From Ottelia alismoides (taxonomy: Eukaryota; Streptophyta; Magnoliopsida; Alismatales; Hydrocharitaceae), in the NCBI GenBank assembly GCA_037367405.1, contig JAZKJV010000086.1, positions 2,589,001-2,653,000 of the forward strand: a stretch of DNA of 64,000 nt, read 5' to 3'. A model generated the notes under the pieces. The model saw nothing but the letters and a program-made list of their open reading frames with translations, was not told where the DNA came from and ran no database searches. Made by a program: the position numbers and the translations under genes. This document shows, one piece after another, positions 1 to 11,495 of the stretch; position 1 is the first letter of the stretch; every line of letters starts with the position of its first letter.

Positions 1-622
1 TAGTCCTCTAATTTGCATGAAAAAAAGTAGACAGGCCAGATAGAAAATAAAATACCTGTCGGAGTATGTATATCAGCAAGAAGTCTGCAGCTGGATGACT
101 TGGCTACACTAGTCAGGCATCCCGGGATAGGTAGCTACACTGGCTACTGTCCATTCTTTTCTCCACCCCCTCCTCTTGAGTTGGTCGCACTTGAACTTAG
201 AAGGGAATACCCAACTCCTCGAGGAAAGAGTTACTAGATCGGAGAATTAGAGTTACCTTGTTAGAGGAGGCTGCTTCTTAGCCATTTCTGATGTGGAGAG
301 ATATATTACACTTACACAATACAAGTAAGAATCATAGTCATCAGAAGTACCGAAAGTCAGCTCACGTCTCGAAATCTTTACGTTTGAGGATTTGTTCTGA
401 CCTGATTATTGAGGAGTCTTGAATAGAAGACTATTGGAACTTGAAGTTCCTTAGCTCTTAAACTCATATTCCAATAAGGTTCCGCCACATAATTAATCCA
501 AAGGTCGAGTCAAGCTCCATTTTCAACTTTTGTTCATGACCATGGTATGGAACCCAATCTCATTTAACTTTCGCATTTCATCTTAGTTGCTCGGGGACGA
601 GCAAGGTTTAAGTATAGGGGGT
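1..622 (+). other. 3' internal tail of an upstream Athila-like element (non-coding)
   Basis: Bases 1-172 match 63829-64000 with about a dozen differences by eye. The latter lies in the 3' internal region of the Athila-like backbone H, so this is the same region of a second copy. It ends in a polypurine tract directly before the LTR at 623. No reading frame of interest is visible, and an env-like ORF, sometimes found here in Athila elements, is not recognisable. Confidence 0.75.
587..622 (+). promoter_or_regulatory. Stem-loop plus polypurine tract of Athila-like element
   Basis: A perfect 7-base stem, TTGCTCG (587-593) with CGAGCAA (598-604), closes a GGGA loop. It is followed by GGTTTAAGTATAGGGGG (605-621), and the LTR starts with TGATGAATATG at 623. 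Plus-strand DNA synthesis of Ty3 elements is primed from such a G-rich tract. The same AAGTATAGGGGG word recurs three times at 62755-62985. Confidence 0.75.
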
Positions 623-1009
623 TGATGAATATGTGATTCATCACTCTAAAAGTTGAAAATAGAGCTTTGTTTTCGAGTAATTAGTTGCATATTTCTTCTT
701 ATCCTGCATAATTAGCATTCATACCTGCATGCATAATATCTGCATTCTAGAATTCATATTTGGATTAAATAAGAAGTCCAATTCACTTGTAAATATTCAC
801 CTACATATTCACCATTATGCACCAATTTATTTGTATTTTATACCCTCCAAAGTCAATAAAACCATATGTATACTATGTATATTACTAACTAATAATACAA
901 GAAAAAGGGCCAAAGTTTCTGACTTGTAAAATTACTCAATAAAACCCCAAACCCACTTGGAGACCTCAGACCTTAAAATGCAAATATCTACCTCATACAA
1001 CCTCCGACC
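623..1009 (+). repeat. Athila-like LTR (H), 5' segment
   Basis: First 387 bases of the H LTR, starting TGATGAATATG. The nested element D has a related LTR start (TGATGAATACC at 53087). The LTR is interrupted after the target CGACC (1005-1009) by copia element A1 and resumes at 11496. The small ORFs here have no recognisable product. Confidence 0.8.
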
Positions 1010-3538
1010 TGTTGGACATGTGAGCCCACGACGAGCCATTATGCAATAAATGTTATAGTGAATATCATTCCCTGATCTAAAATGAAGAATAAATAATTTG
1101 CATAATAGGTCCCTCTGTACAATTAGGGTTACGTAGCATGGCCATCTTGATGATCATACAACTGTTAGTTCAATAATTGAACCATAGAGGCTGGTGCTTG
1201 GATGAATATCTAAAGGGTTAGATTGAAGACTCATCAAGCACCGTCAAATGATTATTAAGAGAAGATCTCCAACCTGAGTAGGAGATGGCAATCCTTTCTC
1301 ACATAGGCTGATATCTGACTGGCCTCTTGATGCATGTCCTCTGCATAGGAATAGAGATTCGAAGGTGTCAGATTAGTTAGGTCAAAGAGTTGACTTAACG
1401 AGATCGAGATAACCTAAGTCCTATGTTGAATGCTGTTACAGCATAGGCACGCATCCTCTGACCGAAGACAAATGTGCTACTATATGTCTGAGTGTGTACA
1501 TTTGGCAGACCAATAGGTTGATGACCTAACCAAGGTCTATACACCGGCGCGCTGGTGTGCATGTAAGGGCATATGAGTAACACGATCTCTCAAAGGGATC
1601 ATACATGTTCACTACTGAACCGGAAGACATGAGCTCACTCATGAGATATTGGGAAGAATCAAATTCCGTGCACGGTCGTCTCGCTTTGGAAGCTTGACTG
1701 AATTTGTAGGTTTGATATATACTTTTGGAAAGTATATGATCAAGACCTAGGTATGATATATGCTTTTGGAAAGTATATGATCGATACCAAATCCCAATGA
1801 TCAAATGAAAACTTAGTGATCAAACCCTGAAGAAGACAGTGTAAAATTGATCTTGATCTTTGGGTTGACCATGGGTCTTCCAGTATGCAGGATGTACAGG
1901 TATTGGGAATACCTGAGGGTGATGTGATCATAAACGATTGTATATCCATGACGCTTCCATTCCGAGGGAGTGATGAAACAGGTCTGGATTTTAGTGACTC
2001 CTTCCAGTAGAGAAGCAATATGATCTTAGTCCAAGTGTTGGACAATGGTCTGAATGAGATTCAAATTCAATGAGAAGATTAGATTTGCGGTCTTGATTTA
2101 ATCAAACATCTGTGGGAGGTTCGTAAGATCTGGATTTGAGATAAGATCTCAATATCCAAGTCAATATACGTGCAATAATACAATCGCCCTGTCCTTATCT
2201 CCAAGTATCTGCGGAGAAAGCACATTATTCTTGATAGGGATCGAGAATAATTCATTTGATGAAATTCATATCCAAGCAAGAAGAACTTGATGATTAAATG
2301 AGATTTAATGATCAAGCTTAATATGAATATGATTCATATTGTGAGAATGATTATCTAAGATAATTAAATGGGATTTAATTATCAAGGATTAGAGAATGTG
2401 GATAATACTATCCATAATATTTGTGTATTATAAATTTGATTTATAATATACATATATTCAAGAGAGAGAAATTTAGTAAATAACATTTGTCAATTATTAA
2501 ATGCGGATTGGATTCACATTTGTTAATTAACTGGAAATGTTATTTACAAATTAGTTTGGTATGTGAATATGATTCACATAATTTTCAATGGCATGATTGA
2601 AATATTCACAAATTAATTCGGAATTAATTTGGTGGATATTTTTGTGATAATTGAGAGATAATGTAATATAATAAAAAGGAGAAATAAATCCACCAATTTT
2701 AGAGGTGGCGTCACCCATGAAAAAGTCATGGGTGACACCCCTTGTTTTTAGGAGGCATTATTATCTCCATTTTATTATGATAAAATCTCTCAACTAACTT
2801 ATTTATGTTAAATTAAAAATGTTGCAACATATATTTAATTTAATCATAAATAAATGTTGTTGGTTTTAACCAACAATAATTATAGTCATTGATTTTAGAT
2901 GGACCAAGCCTGGCCGTTGGATCCATGTGTCCCATGGATTGAGATCCATTGGATCCTAAACTAATATAAAAGGAGGGCTAGGGTAGCCTTCCAAGGTACA
3001 TCATTAAGAGTTGTACATGGTTACAACTCTCTCTCTCTCTGTCATATTCTCGCCCTCTCACTTTCTCTCCTCCAAAAGATGGCCGTCCATCTTGTGTTGA
3101 GAAAGGAGAGACTCTCGGCTTCTTCTTCGACGACTCGAGGATCTCCTACTTCTTTGGAGTTTCTTACTCTAAAGGAAGACGACGGATTTCGTTTGACGAA
3201 ATCAGGGGATCCATTGCTTGGATCTTCATCAAGGATTGCGGGACGGACGCGACTCATCATCGTGCCCGCGAGTGCGTTCTTTGTGGATCGGACTTGAGAC
3301 AGGAGGATCTCTACTTTGGGATCTCACGATCGCAACCACGCTTCAATAGGTATTCCTTATACTTGGTGGTTTGATGAAACGATCCGAGAAGTGTTCTCGT
3401 GATCATGTGGTTTCATCTTTAGATTTAAATTTTTTAATTTCCGTTGCATCTAGCATCTAGTGCGACTAGTTGCTCCGATTGCATACGATGCGATCAACAC
3501 GCTTCCATGATGCACTTAAGGATTCCCAATATCCTTCA
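1010..3538 (+). repeat. 5' LTR of A1
   Basis: 2,529 bases, TG...CA. The upstream two thirds (U3) contains many short inverted repeats at 1381-1760. A long hairpin lies at 2707-2739 and a TATA box at 2965-2972. CT-rich sequence follows around 3027-3070. A 92-residue ORF antisense to the element at 1526-1804 is also open in the other A-type LTRs but not in B, so it is not annotated as a gene. Confidence 0.95.
2707..2972 (+). promoter_or_regulatory. U3 hairpin and TATA box, A1 5' LTR
   Basis: A 14-base-arm hairpin at 2707-2739 (GGCGTCACCCATGA paired with TCATGGGTGACACC, one mismatch) lies about 230 bases upstream of TATAAAAG (2965-2972). The TATA box precedes GGAGGGCTAGGGTAGCC, which is conserved in all six copia LTRs here. 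Transcription would be expected about 30 bases further on. Confidence 0.7.
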
Positions 3539-3540
3539 AG

Positions 3541-3553
3541 TGGTATCAGAGCC
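3541..3553 (+). promoter_or_regulatory. A1 primer binding site, tRNA-iMet
   Basis: TGGTATCAGAGCC two bases after the LTR is the standard plant copia site complementary to the 3' end of initiator tRNA-Met. It primes minus-strand DNA. Confidence 0.95.
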
Positions 3554-5354
3554 AGGTTAAATAAGGTTTTGGATATGATCCATAGACCTTAAACGATTTG
3601 GTTCTTGAAAGAGTTGCGAAATGTTTACTGCATTTCAACTTTCGCACCTCTGTATAATTGAATTTTTCGGCACTGTTTAAATTATTTAAATACAAAATTT
3701 TCAATTGGATTTTGTTTCCCATTAATTAAGAAAACCATAGGATTTGAGTTTGTGAAATTTGGACTTCATTTGCTCAAGATATGACTTTTTGAATATGACT
3801 ATATTCACTGTTGCGGGAACTGCGGATTTAAACGTGATTAATGAGATAATTACGGTTTTAATCCGACTCGAAATGCGTGAATTATCACTTGGGTTCTTTA
3901 ATAAATCAAATAGGAAATCTTTAGAAACTGAGTTTGCATTTTTTGGGTTTAAATTGATCAAGATAAGTTAATTTTAGTGATTGGGGGTCACTGCTGGAAA
4001 TTAACATTTTTTGATCCTGAACCTTGTGATAAGTCATTCAATTATCATGAAAATTAATTGTTAATTTTATGGAATAATTAGTGATAAATATTTGTGAAAT
4101 ATTTAAAGAGATAATCATTTCATTGAATGACATTTGCCTAAACCACAATGATGAGATATTATATCTTGATCATTGGTTCAGCAACAAACATTGATTTCAT
4201 GAAAAACCATAGTTTATCCTACAATAGTTGTAGGACAACATTTACATGAAAAACCCTCTTGCTTGAATAGGATTGGGGATTTGTTTAGCAAATCTCCTTA
4301 TAATATGCTCAAAATTGTTTTGATCTATATTATATGGTATAATTTCGGTTGAAAAACCGATGAGCATCTCAAAGTAGATGATGATCTATCTGGTATTATC
4401 CTTTCCTGAGGCGGATGTGGTGCCTAGTCGGAGAGCATTGGGGTCACGGGTTGCAACGTATGTGGTCCGTCCCACTCTCGTCGGTACTGGCCATGACAGC
4501 GGGTAGGGACTGTATAATGCCGGAGAAAGTCAATGTGTATTTTTCTAATTATTAAAATTCGAATAAAACGTACTTTGAGAATATACCTACTATTCAAGTA
4601 AAAAGACATGTTTGTTGATTGATGATTGGATTATTGATTAATTTAATGTGATTAAATTAATTATATCCAATAAACACTCTATTATGAATAGATGTGTATT
4701 TCCCTTGGAAGAATTAATTATATGAATATGATTCACGATAATTAATTATAAAATTTGAATATGAGGTGGAGGATCACATAAGTGACATCCATGGTCTCCC
4801 GTCAAGGAGAAGGGTTTCCGTCGCCAGGGATTGTATGTAGGAGACGCCTGTCCGAAGTGACAGCTCCTGTATGCAAGCGCATCTGGATCGGGCTCTTTGC
4901 TTCTCGAAAGAGTAAGGCCGTATGCGTAGTGACCCCAATACCGAGTCCTCATATTATTGGGGCGATATTGGATTGCACATAGCGAGTTCTAATCCTGTTG
5001 ACGGTTGGTTCAATTAGCAACGGGTCAACATCATCTTAGGGGTGGTGGGCCCGTGTGTTAAAGACCGAATTGGGAATGCAAGTTGGACTTGCAAGGCGGA
5101 ATGAGTTCCCGCTTCTTTTTATCGGAGTCGTAAGTTCTCATATTATTGGGATGCGACAAAGATAGGAAAGGAGATCCCAGATCTTGTTAGAGATATAATG
5201 GTAAGAATATCTATTACATTGAAAGTGATTAAGGGAATGAACTTTCATTGTTGACAAGGCAAGACAACTTTGATATAAAAATTCCTAAGTCAAAGTAAAA
5301 TATGTATATATTATATATATACCCTTATGCAAATTTCTTATTTCAGATAATCCT
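3554..5354 (+). other. A1 leader with strongly conserved block
   Basis: 1.8 kb untranslated leader. The block around 4395-4540 is nearly identical to 19515-19660 in A2 and to the complement of 35400-35545 in B, although the three gag-pol regions differ greatly. A second stretch (about 4755-5200) is also shared, closest to B. A 70-codon ORF at 3759-3971 is open in all three elements, and so is its antisense frame. I infer a cis-acting role such as packaging or dimerisation, but the sequence does not prove this. Confidence 0.7.
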
Positions 5355-8300
5355 TCATTAAACCCACTCAATATTATACTCAATAATGACCAGTTAAAAT
5401 ATCATGGATTGGACTCATGATCCAAATATTGTACTTGCAATTGGACACATATTGTATGTGGTTGTAATGTGCAAGTTTCCTCAACATAATGAGGAATGAC
5501 AATTAAACAAGACAATAAGACATCACCTTAGGGTTTGTATGTCTCTATAGTCTTGATCTTTCATCGAGTGTACTTTAGAAGTGACACGTCGATGGTGATC
5601 GTAATTGTCAAATAATCCTTATAAAATCTAAGAAGATGTTCTGGTATACATATGTGCTCTAGATATTTAATCATGAATGACATAGTTCTCTGCATTATGC
5701 AGAATGGTAGCTCGAAAGAGATGATATATTCAAAATGTTTGAATACCTACCTGAACCTAAGTCTCAAAGAGTTAAGATGTTTGTAGATATGATGAGAGTC
5801 ATCATTCTACTATCTATACTCAAGTCATTCATGAAGCTTTAGGATATTCATATTGTATGAATTTAATGAAGCATGTATAAATGTTGAAATGCTCTTGTAT
5901 TGAAATCTTTGGAATTCAACATAAGAGATTCTTTGTCTTTAACAATGGTTCTTAATAGATGAAGAGAGCACAGTGGAAGCATGGGTTGGACCCATATGAG
6001 AAGGAAAGTCAAAGAGTTGATTGTACTTCTATGGCTTCCATATGACATCCAAAGAGTTGGATGAATGCCAATACTGCAATAAGTTGATGTGTTGATAGTA
6101 TGACTATCAAATCTGTCTAAAATCCTTAGTGAAGGACTCATATAGAGCATCAGAATAATCTACATATAATCATTGACTCTGACTTTCTTATTTCATAAGA
6201 TAAAGTCTGACAATTGTATCCCAATCTTCTAATGACATTTGCACTTGGTTGCATATATATATTAGAAGATCGGAAATTTGATCTTAAGGTTTAGTAGTCA
6301 TCTACATGGATATTGCTGTAATTGTTGCAACAATCTCTGTTGGATAAATAGACTTCACATTTTCAGTGGGAGATCCCTTTGTCTTAGAGAATATCTCTTT
6401 GACCTAGATATTAGAATGCACTCATTGTTTGTTTCTAAATGTTGAAAAAAACATGAATTCTGAGATAGAGCTATCATAAAGAGTTATGGTGGATATCTTT
6501 CAGATAGTAATCTAACATCTAGTGGACTCCACAAAATTAGAAAATTAATGAATGGTTCATTAACATTTCTAATACTGAAAATCAAACCTTATAAGATCAA
6601 TAGGAGGATGAAGATCATTTGACAATGATATGGCATCAAGCCTTGGACATTTGTCTGTTGATTTGATCAATAGACTTATAAGATATGAAACTTCAGAATG
6701 TCTAAAATTTCAAATCTTACATGCTTGTGAATATTGTATTCAAAGTAAAATGTCCAATACACCCTTCTCTGCGAATGGTGTTAGATGTCGAGGTATTCAA
6801 GATCTCATACATATTGATGTATGTAGATCATCTATATCATAGTAAACATTATGGATATGTGATATCTATTGATGATTATGTACGATATGATATTTGTTCT
6901 CTTCACCTGAGAAACCTTTGAAATGTTCAAAGATTTCACAATTTTGGTTTAGAACCAAAGTTTGAAGAAAGATGAAATGAATTTGATCTAACCTAGGGAG
7001 CTTGTACCTGTTAGATACAATTCAAAGAATACCTTATGGAGATATGAATATCGTTTCTATCTCACTCCTCCTGATAAACCTAAACTCAATGGAGTTGTAG
7101 GGAGATACAATTGGATCATGTGTGACATGATTTGATCAGTGATGAATTTTAGCATAATTATCCCTTAGTTTCCAGGTATATATGTGTAGTAGAGACTACA
7201 CTATATATCCTTAATAAGATTCCATGCAAGTAAGCTGGAATTAAGCACTAGAGAGTGCTACTTCATTAGGAAAATAAAGGATGGTATTGGATACCTACTT
7301 TACGACCTTGAGATTCTTAAAAGATCTCATCTTTGAGGATGTGATTCTTGGAGGATTGATACTCTTGAGAATAAAGATGAAAATGAAGTGAAGGAACTCA
7401 TTTAATCTTGAGGAGATAATGAGGCTCCCGAAATCAGGAACTAAAAGGACAATTAATGATGAAGCACTAATACCTCTTCAAATGAGTTTGAAGATGTATT
7501 CCATGTGTCAGTTAAGTCTATAAATGATCAGGCTTCATGTGATGAAGCTCTTGAGGATCATGACATGGAAAGATGGATATTAGCAATAAAGTCTAAAGTA
7601 GACTTCATATACAAGTGTTGTGTATGGACCCCCGAGGATCCACCGATATGGGTAAGACCCATAAAGGTGTAAATGGATCTTCAAGAAGAGAGGGAACCTG
7701 ATGAGAAGGTAGAGACCTTCAAAGCACGGTTCGTAGCCATTAGCTACACACCAGAAGAGAAGACATTGCTTGCAATGAGACTTGTTCTTCGGTGACCATG
7801 CTTAAAATCATCAGAATATTGCTAACCTTAGCTACACAACTTGAATATTGCATCTTCAAGATGTAAGTCAAGATTGCATTCCTCTGAGAATACCTCTCTG
7901 AGGATATTCACATAAAGTAGACTCAGGGCTTCATGGTTGAGGAAAGCAAGGTGTGCAAGCTAAAGAAACTCCATCTATGGACTCAAATAAGCTTCTTGTA
8001 GTTGGAACATCAGATTTGATGAAATCATAAGTGTTATGATTTCAGATAGAATCTTGATGTACCATGTGAATCTTAGTGGGAGTGCCATGGTGTTCTGCAA
8101 AATGTAGATAATATCCTAATCATTTGGAATGATATAAGGATGATAATAAGTGTTTTATAGACTGGCTATTCCATACCTTGAGAAATAATCTCAAGAATAC
8201 CTCTTAGATCTTAGTTCTGAAGTTGTTCAGAAGCAAAGAAAAGAGGGTATTGGGACTGTCACATTTGTAGTACACCTTGGACATATTCCATTCTTGGAAA

Positions 8301-8938
8301 TTCCAAGAAAGGCTTCCTTCCCTTGAGATTTGGTTCTGACCTATCTAAAGGGATAGCACCTCAAAGAGTTGAGGAAGTGGATGCTAGAACTGCTTGCACC
8401 TGTGCATTAGTTACGAGAAGCTAAGTATATGCTAAATATGTATAAAAGTCAGATATCTGCCATATAGTGGGAGTAGTAAAGTGTTGCTAATCCTACTATG
8501 GAGAGAAAACACTTGATTGCAGTAATAACACAATCTTCATAGATGACAAGATTTTTGAGATAGTGATCTCAAAATCATATCTTCAAAAGCTTAAGACTAT
8601 ATAGATAGAGATCTAAAAGGTCTTAACTGTGGATACCTTGAGAGATAGTGATCTCCAGGAATAAGGGTATTCTGATAAGGATTATGGAAATACTGGTTAT
8701 AATAATTGAGCAATAGTGTCAAGGACACTATAACTGCTTTGAATAGATTGAGTATTGGTTACATAAGATGCACCATTCGCATTGGATGCGAGCACTGTTA
8801 CCTAGGGATATGCAAGTGCTGTAAAAGGACTTGGCATAGTCTTTTGGGAACAGAGTGACTGATAAGCTTTCCTAGTTATTTTCTAAATAGCCTATGATTG
8901 TCACATGAGTGTGGGTTTAAATGATTAGACCATTAATG
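5355..8938 (+). pseudogene. A1 gag-pol pseudogene (copia type)
   Basis: Aligns by eye along its length with the gag-pol of B but is full of stops and indels. Recognisable parts are: the gag start near 5356; the GAG-pre-integrase stretch at 6630-6842 (GHLSVDLINRLI, then CEYC); the integrase first Asp context near 6810; the RT region at about 7560-8180; and the RNase H tail to 8938. The second integrase Asp codon is AAC (6990-6992), the catalytic Glu codon is GGG (7100-7102), and the RT YVDD motif is altered at 8101-8112, with its last Asp codon reading AAT by alignment. A TGA at 7133-7135 is shared with A2. No functional protein can be made. Confidence 0.85.
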
Positions 8939-8945
8939 GCTCTTT

Positions 8946-8960
8946 GGGCTAGTGGGAGAT
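8946..8960 (+). promoter_or_regulatory. A1 polypurine tract
   Basis: GGGCTAGTGGGAGAT immediately precedes the 3' LTR. The same 15 bases precede the 3' LTR in A2 and B. It primes plus-strand DNA and is intact despite the coding decay. Confidence 0.9.
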
Positions 8961-11490
8961 TGTTGGACATGTGAGCCCATGGCGAGCCATTATGCAATAA
9001 ATGTTATTGCGAATATCATTCCCTAATCTGAAATGAAGAATAAATAATTTGCATAATAGGTCCCTCTGTATAATTAGGGTTATGTACCATGACCATCTTG
9101 ATGATCATACAGCTGTTGGTTCAATAATTGAATCATAGAGGTTGGTGCTTGGATGAATATCTAAAGGGTTAGATGAGGACTCATCAAGCACCGTCAAATG
9201 ATTATTAAGAGAAGATCTCCAGCCTGAGTAGGAGATGGCAATCCTTTCTCACATAGGCTGATATCTGACCGACCTCTTGATGCAGGTCCTTTGCATAGGA
9301 ATAGAGATTCGGAGGTGTCAGATTAGTTAGGTCAAAGAGTTGACTTAACGAGATCGAGATAACCTAAGTCCTATGTTGAATGCTGTCACAGCATAGGCAC
9401 GCATCCTCTGACCGGAGACAGATGTGTTACTATATGTTTGAGTGTGTACATTTGGCAGACCAATAGGTTAATGACCAAACCAAGGTCTATACACCGACGT
9501 GCTGGTGTGCATGTAAGGGCATATGAGTAATACGATCTCTCAAAGGGATCATACAGGTTCACTACTGAACCAGAAGACATGAGCTCGCTCATGAGATATT
9601 GGGAAGAATCAAATTCCGTGCACGGTCGTCTCGCTTTGGAAGCTTGACTGAATTTGTAGGTTTGATATATACTTTTGGAAAGTATATGATCAAGACCTAG
9701 GTATGATATATGCTTTTGGAAAGTATATGATCGATACCAAATCCCAATGATCAAATGAGAAACTTAGTGATCAAACCCTGAATAAGACAATGTAAAATTG
9801 ATCTTGATCTTCGGGTTGACCATGGGTCTTCCAGTATGCATGATGTACATGTATTGGGAATACCTGAGGGTGATGTGATCATAAACGATTGTATATCCAT
9901 GACGCTTCCATTCCGAGGGAGTGATGAAACAGGTCTGGATTTTAGTGACTCCTTCCAGTAGAGAAGCATTCTGATCTTAGTCCAAGTGTTGGACATTGGT
10001 CTGAATGAGATTCAGATTCAATGAGAAGATTAAATTTGTGGTCTTGATTTAATCAAGCATCTGTGGGAGGTTCGTAAGATCTGGATTTAAGATAAGATCT
10101 CAATATCCAAGTCACTATACGTGGAATAATACAATCGCCCTGTCCTTATCTCCAAGTATCTGCGGAGAAAGCACAATATTCTTGAAAGGGTTAGAGAATA
10201 ATTCATTTGATGAAATTCATATCCAAGCAAGAAGAACTTGATGATTAAATGAGATTTAATGATCAAGTTTAATATGAATATAATTCATATTGTGAGAATG
10301 ATTATCTAAGATAATTAAAATGGGGATTAATTATCAAGGATTAGAGAATGTGGATAATACTATCCATAATATTTGTGTATTATAAATATGATTTATAATA
10401 TACATATATTCAAGAGAGAGAAATTTAGTAAATAACATTTGTTAATTATTAAATGTGGATTGGATTCACATTTGTTAATTAACTGGAAATGTCATTTACA
10501 AATTAGTTTGGGATGTGAATATGATTCACATAATTTTCAATGGCATGATTGAAATATTCACAAAGTAATTTGGAATTAATTTAGTGGATATTTTTGTGAT
10601 AATTAAGAGATAATGTAATATAATAAAAAGGAGAAATAAAGCCACCAATTTTAGAGGTGGCGTCACCCATGAAAAAGTCATGGGTGACGCCCCTTGTTTT
10701 TAGGAGGCATTATTATCTCCATTTTATTATGATGTTAATCTCTCAACTAACTTATTTATGTTAAATTAAAAATGTTGCAACATATATTTAATTTAATCAT
10801 AAATAAATGTTGTTGGTTTTAACCAACAATAATTATAGTGTTGTTGATTTTACATGGACCAAGCCTGCCGTTGGATCCATGTGTCCCATGGATTGAGATC
10901 CATTGGATCCTAAACTAATATAAAAGGAGGGCTAGGGTAGCCTTCCAAGGTACATCATTAAGAGTTGTACAAGGTTACAACTCTCTCTCTCTCTCATATT
11001 CTCGCCCTCTCTCTTTCTCTCCTCCAAAAGATGGCCATCCATCTTGTGTTGAGAAAGGAGAGACTCTCGGCTTCTTCTTTGACGACTCGAGGATCTCCTT
11101 CTTCTTTGGAGTTTCTTACTCTAAAGGAAGACGACGGATTTCGTTTGACGAAATCAGGGGATCCATTGCTTGGATCTTCATCAAGGATTGCGGGACGGAC
11201 GCGACTCATCATCGTGCCCACGAGTGCGTTCTTCGTGGATCGGACTTGAGATAGGAGGATCTCTACTTTGGGATCTCACGATCGCAACCACGCTTCAAGA
11301 GGTATTCCTTATACTTGGTGGTTTGATGAAACGAACCGAGAAGTGTTCTCGTGATCATGTGGTTTCATCTTTAGATTTAAATTTTTTAATTTCCGCCGCA
11401 TCTAGCATCTAGTGCGACTAGTTGCTCCGATTGCATACGATGTGATCAACACGCTTCCGTGATGCGCTTAAGGATTCCCAATATCCTTCA
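8961..11490 (+). repeat. 3' LTR of A1
   Basis: 2,530 bases, the partner of 1010-3538, followed by the TSD CGACC (11491-11495). In this copy the main hairpin (10659-10691) is perfectly paired over 14 bases. Confidence 0.95.
10659..10926 (+). promoter_or_regulatory. U3 hairpin and TATA box, A1 3' LTR
   Basis: Hairpin arms GGCGTCACCCATGA (10659-10672) and TCATGGGTGACGCC (10678-10691), and TATAAAAG at 10919-10926. A second small stem just upstream, GCCACC (10641-10646) with GGTGGC (10656-10661), overlaps the first arm, so the two folds compete. Confidence 0.7.
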
Positions 11491-11495
11491 CGACC

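Larger units (their letters stand above)
1010..11490 (+). mobile_element. A1: complete but defective Ty1/copia LTR retrotransposon
   Basis: 10.5 kb element with 2.5 kb LTRs (1010-3538 and 8961-11490). It begins TGTTGGACATG, ends ATATCCTTCA, and is flanked by the TSD CGACC (1005-1009 and 11491-11495). A tRNA-iMet type PBS follows the 5' LTR and a PPT precedes the 3' LTR. The order of decayed domains in between (GAG-pre-integrase, integrase, RT, RNase H) is that of Ty1/copia. The coding region is ruined and lacks catalytic residues. The LTRs differ at many positions (about 14 in the first 190 bases by eye), so it is older than A2 and B. It is inserted in the LTR of H. Confidence 0.95.

Noticed and set aside
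1..622. Left edge read as unique host flank of the Athila LTR
   Set aside because: It repeats at 63829-64000 and ends in a PPT, so it is internal element sequence.
1526..1804. 92-codon ORF antisense to the element, present in four A-type LTR copies (1526-1804, 9386-9754, 16781-17059, 24594-24872)
   Set aside because: Its repetition follows from LTR identity. The frame is not kept in the related B LTRs, and no known protein features are visible. In the A2 5' LTR it appears on the + strand only because of the inversion.
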